Assembly: GCA_019058315.1 (NCBI GenBank)
Contig: JAHPZH010000008.1
Location: 1 to 64,000 of the forward strand
Length of the DNA stretch: 64,000 bases
Reading direction: 5' to 3'
Source: Candidatus Helarchaeota archaeon
GTDB taxonomy: Archaea; Asgardarchaeota; Lokiarchaeia; Helarchaeales; RDOG01
Every line of letters begins with the position of its first letter. Position 1 is the stretch's first letter. The notes below the pieces were generated by a model that did not search any database, was not told the origin of the DNA, and saw only the letters and a program-made list of their open reading frames with translations. Positions 62,275 through 64,000 of this stretch are shown here, one piece after another. The translations under genes were made by a program, and so were the position numbers.

Positions 62275-63171
62275 TTGTCTGATGAGATCTCTGAAGATGA
62301 TATGATTATTGAAGAAGATATGGAAGAAGAAGATGAAGATGAAGTATTTGAGGAAATTGTAGTAAATTTTTGGCGGACTGGATTTCACGATGCATCTTTT
62401 GGTATTAGACAATTAGATCAGTATCGTGCTCGAAGTAGACAGTGGAGTGCTGGAATGCAAGTAAGGGGAGATGTCACATTTAAAGAAAAAAAGGACAAAA
62501 AATATATTATAGGATTCAATGAAGAAGCTTGGGAAGAAGATGAGGACGGGAGATTAGCTAAAAAACATGGAAAGTTCGCAGATTTGAATAGCAGAGTTAT
62601 AATAAAACTATTCTCAGAACTTAAAGATAATAGAGGAGGAAATTGGGCTGGTTCTCTAGAATTATCAATCTTAGAATCTTTAGTTCTGACGATTGGAGAA
62701 AGAGTTGGGCCATTACCTGTATTTTATTTAATATTACCTAGATATCCTTACATAATTCGTTTAATTAGATCCCACACAAGAATGGGTCAGAGATACTGTT
62801 TCGCGCTCATAGATCATAAAGAGAAAGATCCGGTAAGAATTTTTGAAATTGAAAAGAAAATGGTTGCATTAGGCTTGGATTTCAGAGTTGAAGATTCTTT
62901 TACGGAAAAAGAGGTAGCTAAAGTTGACGGTAAACTTCTAGATATCGGTGGAAAATGGGTTATTCATATTAAAGATAAGGCTTTAAAAAACAATAGGATA
63001 TTTCGTCAGGTTGTAATTTTATTTGCATGTTTATGTAAATTTATAGAGGATGTAAATGAAAATATCAAAAATTTACACGAACAAGTGGTAAAAAAGAAAT
63101 ATAAATTTAGTCCTGACTATCATGAGAGAACTATGTTCTTAAATCCCCGTGTAGCAAGACGTAAAGCCTAA
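62275..63171 (+). CDS. Unknown protein with acidic N-terminus
   Basis: 298 aa from TTG 62275, preceded by AAGGTGAT with a 4-base gap; the GTG at 62266 is within that site. The first 30 residues are strongly acidic (MEEEDEDEVFEE). The rest has mixed strands and helices (GLDFRVEDSFTEKEV; IDHKEKDPVRIFEIEKKM; IFRQVVILFACLCKFIEDVN). No known motif and no membrane segment. It may be a lineage-specific archaeal protein; its position divergent from gatC does not suggest a role. Confidence 0.5.
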   Translation: MSDEISEDDMIIEEDMEEEDEDEVFEEIVVNFWRTGFHDASFGIRQLDQYRARSRQWSAGMQVRGDVTFKEKKDKKYIIGFNEEAWEEDEDGRLAKKHGKFADLNSRVIIKLFSELKDNRGGNWAGSLELSILESLVLTIGERVGPLPVFYLILPRYPYIIRLIRSHTRMGQRYCFALIDHKEKDPVRIFEIEKKMVALGLDFRVEDSFTEKEVAKVDGKLLDIGGKWVIHIKDKALKNNRIFRQVVILFACLCKFIEDVNENIKNLHEQVVKKKYKFSPDYHERTMFLNPRVARRKA

Positions 63172-63340
63172 ATATTCTAAATATAATTCGACCTCAAATA
63201 TCTTTTTTTACTTATTTTCTAATTTTTGTTATTTTAATTAAGTTTGGTTACAATCTAAAAAATAATATAATAAAATTGTAGAAGTAGTAATAGAAAATCT
63301 TCATATTATCATTTGTTAGTTATTAAATGGAGTAAGGTAG

Positions 63341-64000
63341 ATGATTCACAACATAGCAATTATGAAAAAAATTACGGGTGGTTTCCTCTTCTATAAGGAT
63401 TATTGGAATCTTTATAAGGATTATACAAGTATTTTGAAGATTTTTACTGCTTATATTCCTTTTATTATGCGAAATGAAGAGGAAACAATAAAGATATTAA
63501 AACAAGGGGAAGAATTCGAATTTCATTTCGGAAATTATCAGTTAGTAGTAGTAGTATTTGGAGTTGATAGAGGAACTGATAAAGAAATGATTCGTGACTT
63601 TATGGAACGCATATCAAATAATATTAACATAATTTATGATTCCGAAGAAGCACTGATGAGTAAGGATCTCCCTCCAGGTATGGATCAATTTTCAAAAGAA
63701 ATTGAGCTTATGGTTCGTGCCTCACCTAATTATGAAGAGTTATATAAACTGGATAAGACAGTAGAACAAAGAATAAATATTACTCCTGCAAGCGAAGAGT
63801 TGAACCGACGTAATACTATGTTTGCTGAGCAGGGGTTTCAGTTAAAGAATGAATTTTTTTGTGAATTCACAGCAGATGATGACAAGATGCCTGTGGTTAC
63901 AAGGCCAAAATTTTATATGACCTCAAAAGCTGAATATAATCCTGATACTAGTAAAATTGAAGCAAAATCATATGAAATTAACGTAGATTTCCTTGAATAT
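63341..64000 (+). CDS. Longin/roadblock-like protein, truncated by the window end
   Basis: 220 codons seen, no stop within the window; ATG 63341 with GGAG and AAGG sites upstream. The start MIHNIAIMKKITGGFLFYKD, followed by a helix (LYKDYTSILKIFTAYIPFIM), EFEFHFGNYQLVVVVFGVD and KEMIRDFMERISNNI, fits the longin-like fold of small Asgard GTPase-associated or trafficking-like proteins. Later part (from about 110) is unrecognised. The gene continues beyond the window, so its full architecture is not known. Confidence 0.5.
   Translation, partial: MIHNIAIMKKITGGFLFYKDYWNLYKDYTSILKIFTAYIPFIMRNEEETIKILKQGEEFEFHFGNYQLVVVVFGVDRGTDKEMIRDFMERISNNINIIYDSEEALMSKDLPPGMDQFSKEIELMVRASPNYEELYKLDKTVEQRINITPASEELNRRNTMFAEQGFQLKNEFFCEFTADDDKMPVVTRPKFYMTSKAEYNPDTSKIEAKSYEINVDFLEY

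Noticed and set aside
1..64000. CRISPR arrays, tRNA or rRNA genes, insertion sequences
   Set aside because: No regularly spaced repeats other than protein LRR coding periodicity, and no GC-rich cloverleaf-like stretches or intact transposases were seen.

Overview
This AT-rich window reads as archaeal, and most likely from an Asgard (Lokiarchaeia-type) archaeon. The archaeal signs are an Ftr formyltransferase, archaeal-type glutamate dehydrogenase, an AOR-family tungsten oxidoreductase, a MoaD/SAMP-like ubiquitin-fold protein, TATA-like boxes and GGAGG/GGTGAT Shine-Dalgarno (SD) sites. The Asgard placement is inference from a zinc-ribbon plus roadblock/LC7 protein, a longin-like protein at the right edge, and many leucine-rich-repeat (LRR) and zinc-ribbon proteins. 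TTG starts are common. No tRNA, rRNA, CRISPR array or intact insertion sequence was seen.

Left part (about 0.5-28.3 kb): a defence island. It holds an NDT/TIR-like nucleotide-binding protein, a small PqqD-like protein, and an NLR-like protein (LRR, nucleoside phosphorylase, nSTAND3 NTPase, HEAT). It also holds a DISARM-type operon (drmA, drmB, drmC, a DrmE-like gene) that ends in a radical SAM gene where a DNA methyltransferase would be expected. Next to this lie a TPR protein with a HEPN-like RX4H motif, a second protein with the same LRR module fused to a PD-(D/E)xK nuclease, and a calcineurin-like phosphoesterase-STAND-LRR protein. The two paralogous LRR modules bracket the DISARM operon and carry different effectors.

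Middle part (28.3-49.9 kb): mainly metabolism. It has a broken ribonucleotide reductase remnant, two unrelated-type glutamate dehydrogenases, sucD-sucC, ftr, glnA, a PHP-domain protein, a NifB-like radical SAM protein, hsp20 with a perfect palindromic operator candidate, avtA, an agmatinase-family protein, AOR, a class III aminotransferase, MoaD/SAMP and PEBP. Glutamate dehydrogenase plus glutamine synthetase point to ammonia assimilation. Ftr points to tetrahydromethanopterin-linked C1 chemistry, and AOR and the aminotransferases to peptide or amino-acid fermentation.

Right part (49.9-64 kb): an MFS transporter, a PD-(D/E)xK protein, the zinc-ribbon/roadblock protein, a DegT aminotransferase, a Nudix protein, a three-gene cassette with a Panacea-like antitoxin and a Fic/Doc-like protein lacking the catalytic His, the gatCAB operon, an unknown acidic-start protein, and a truncated longin-like gene.

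Three genes (the TPR-HEPN protein, sucD and the NifB-like gene) appear to start at ATT or ATA. In each, family similarity or coding-like sequence continues upstream of the first sensible ATG/GTG/TTG and an SD-like site precedes the ATT/ATA.
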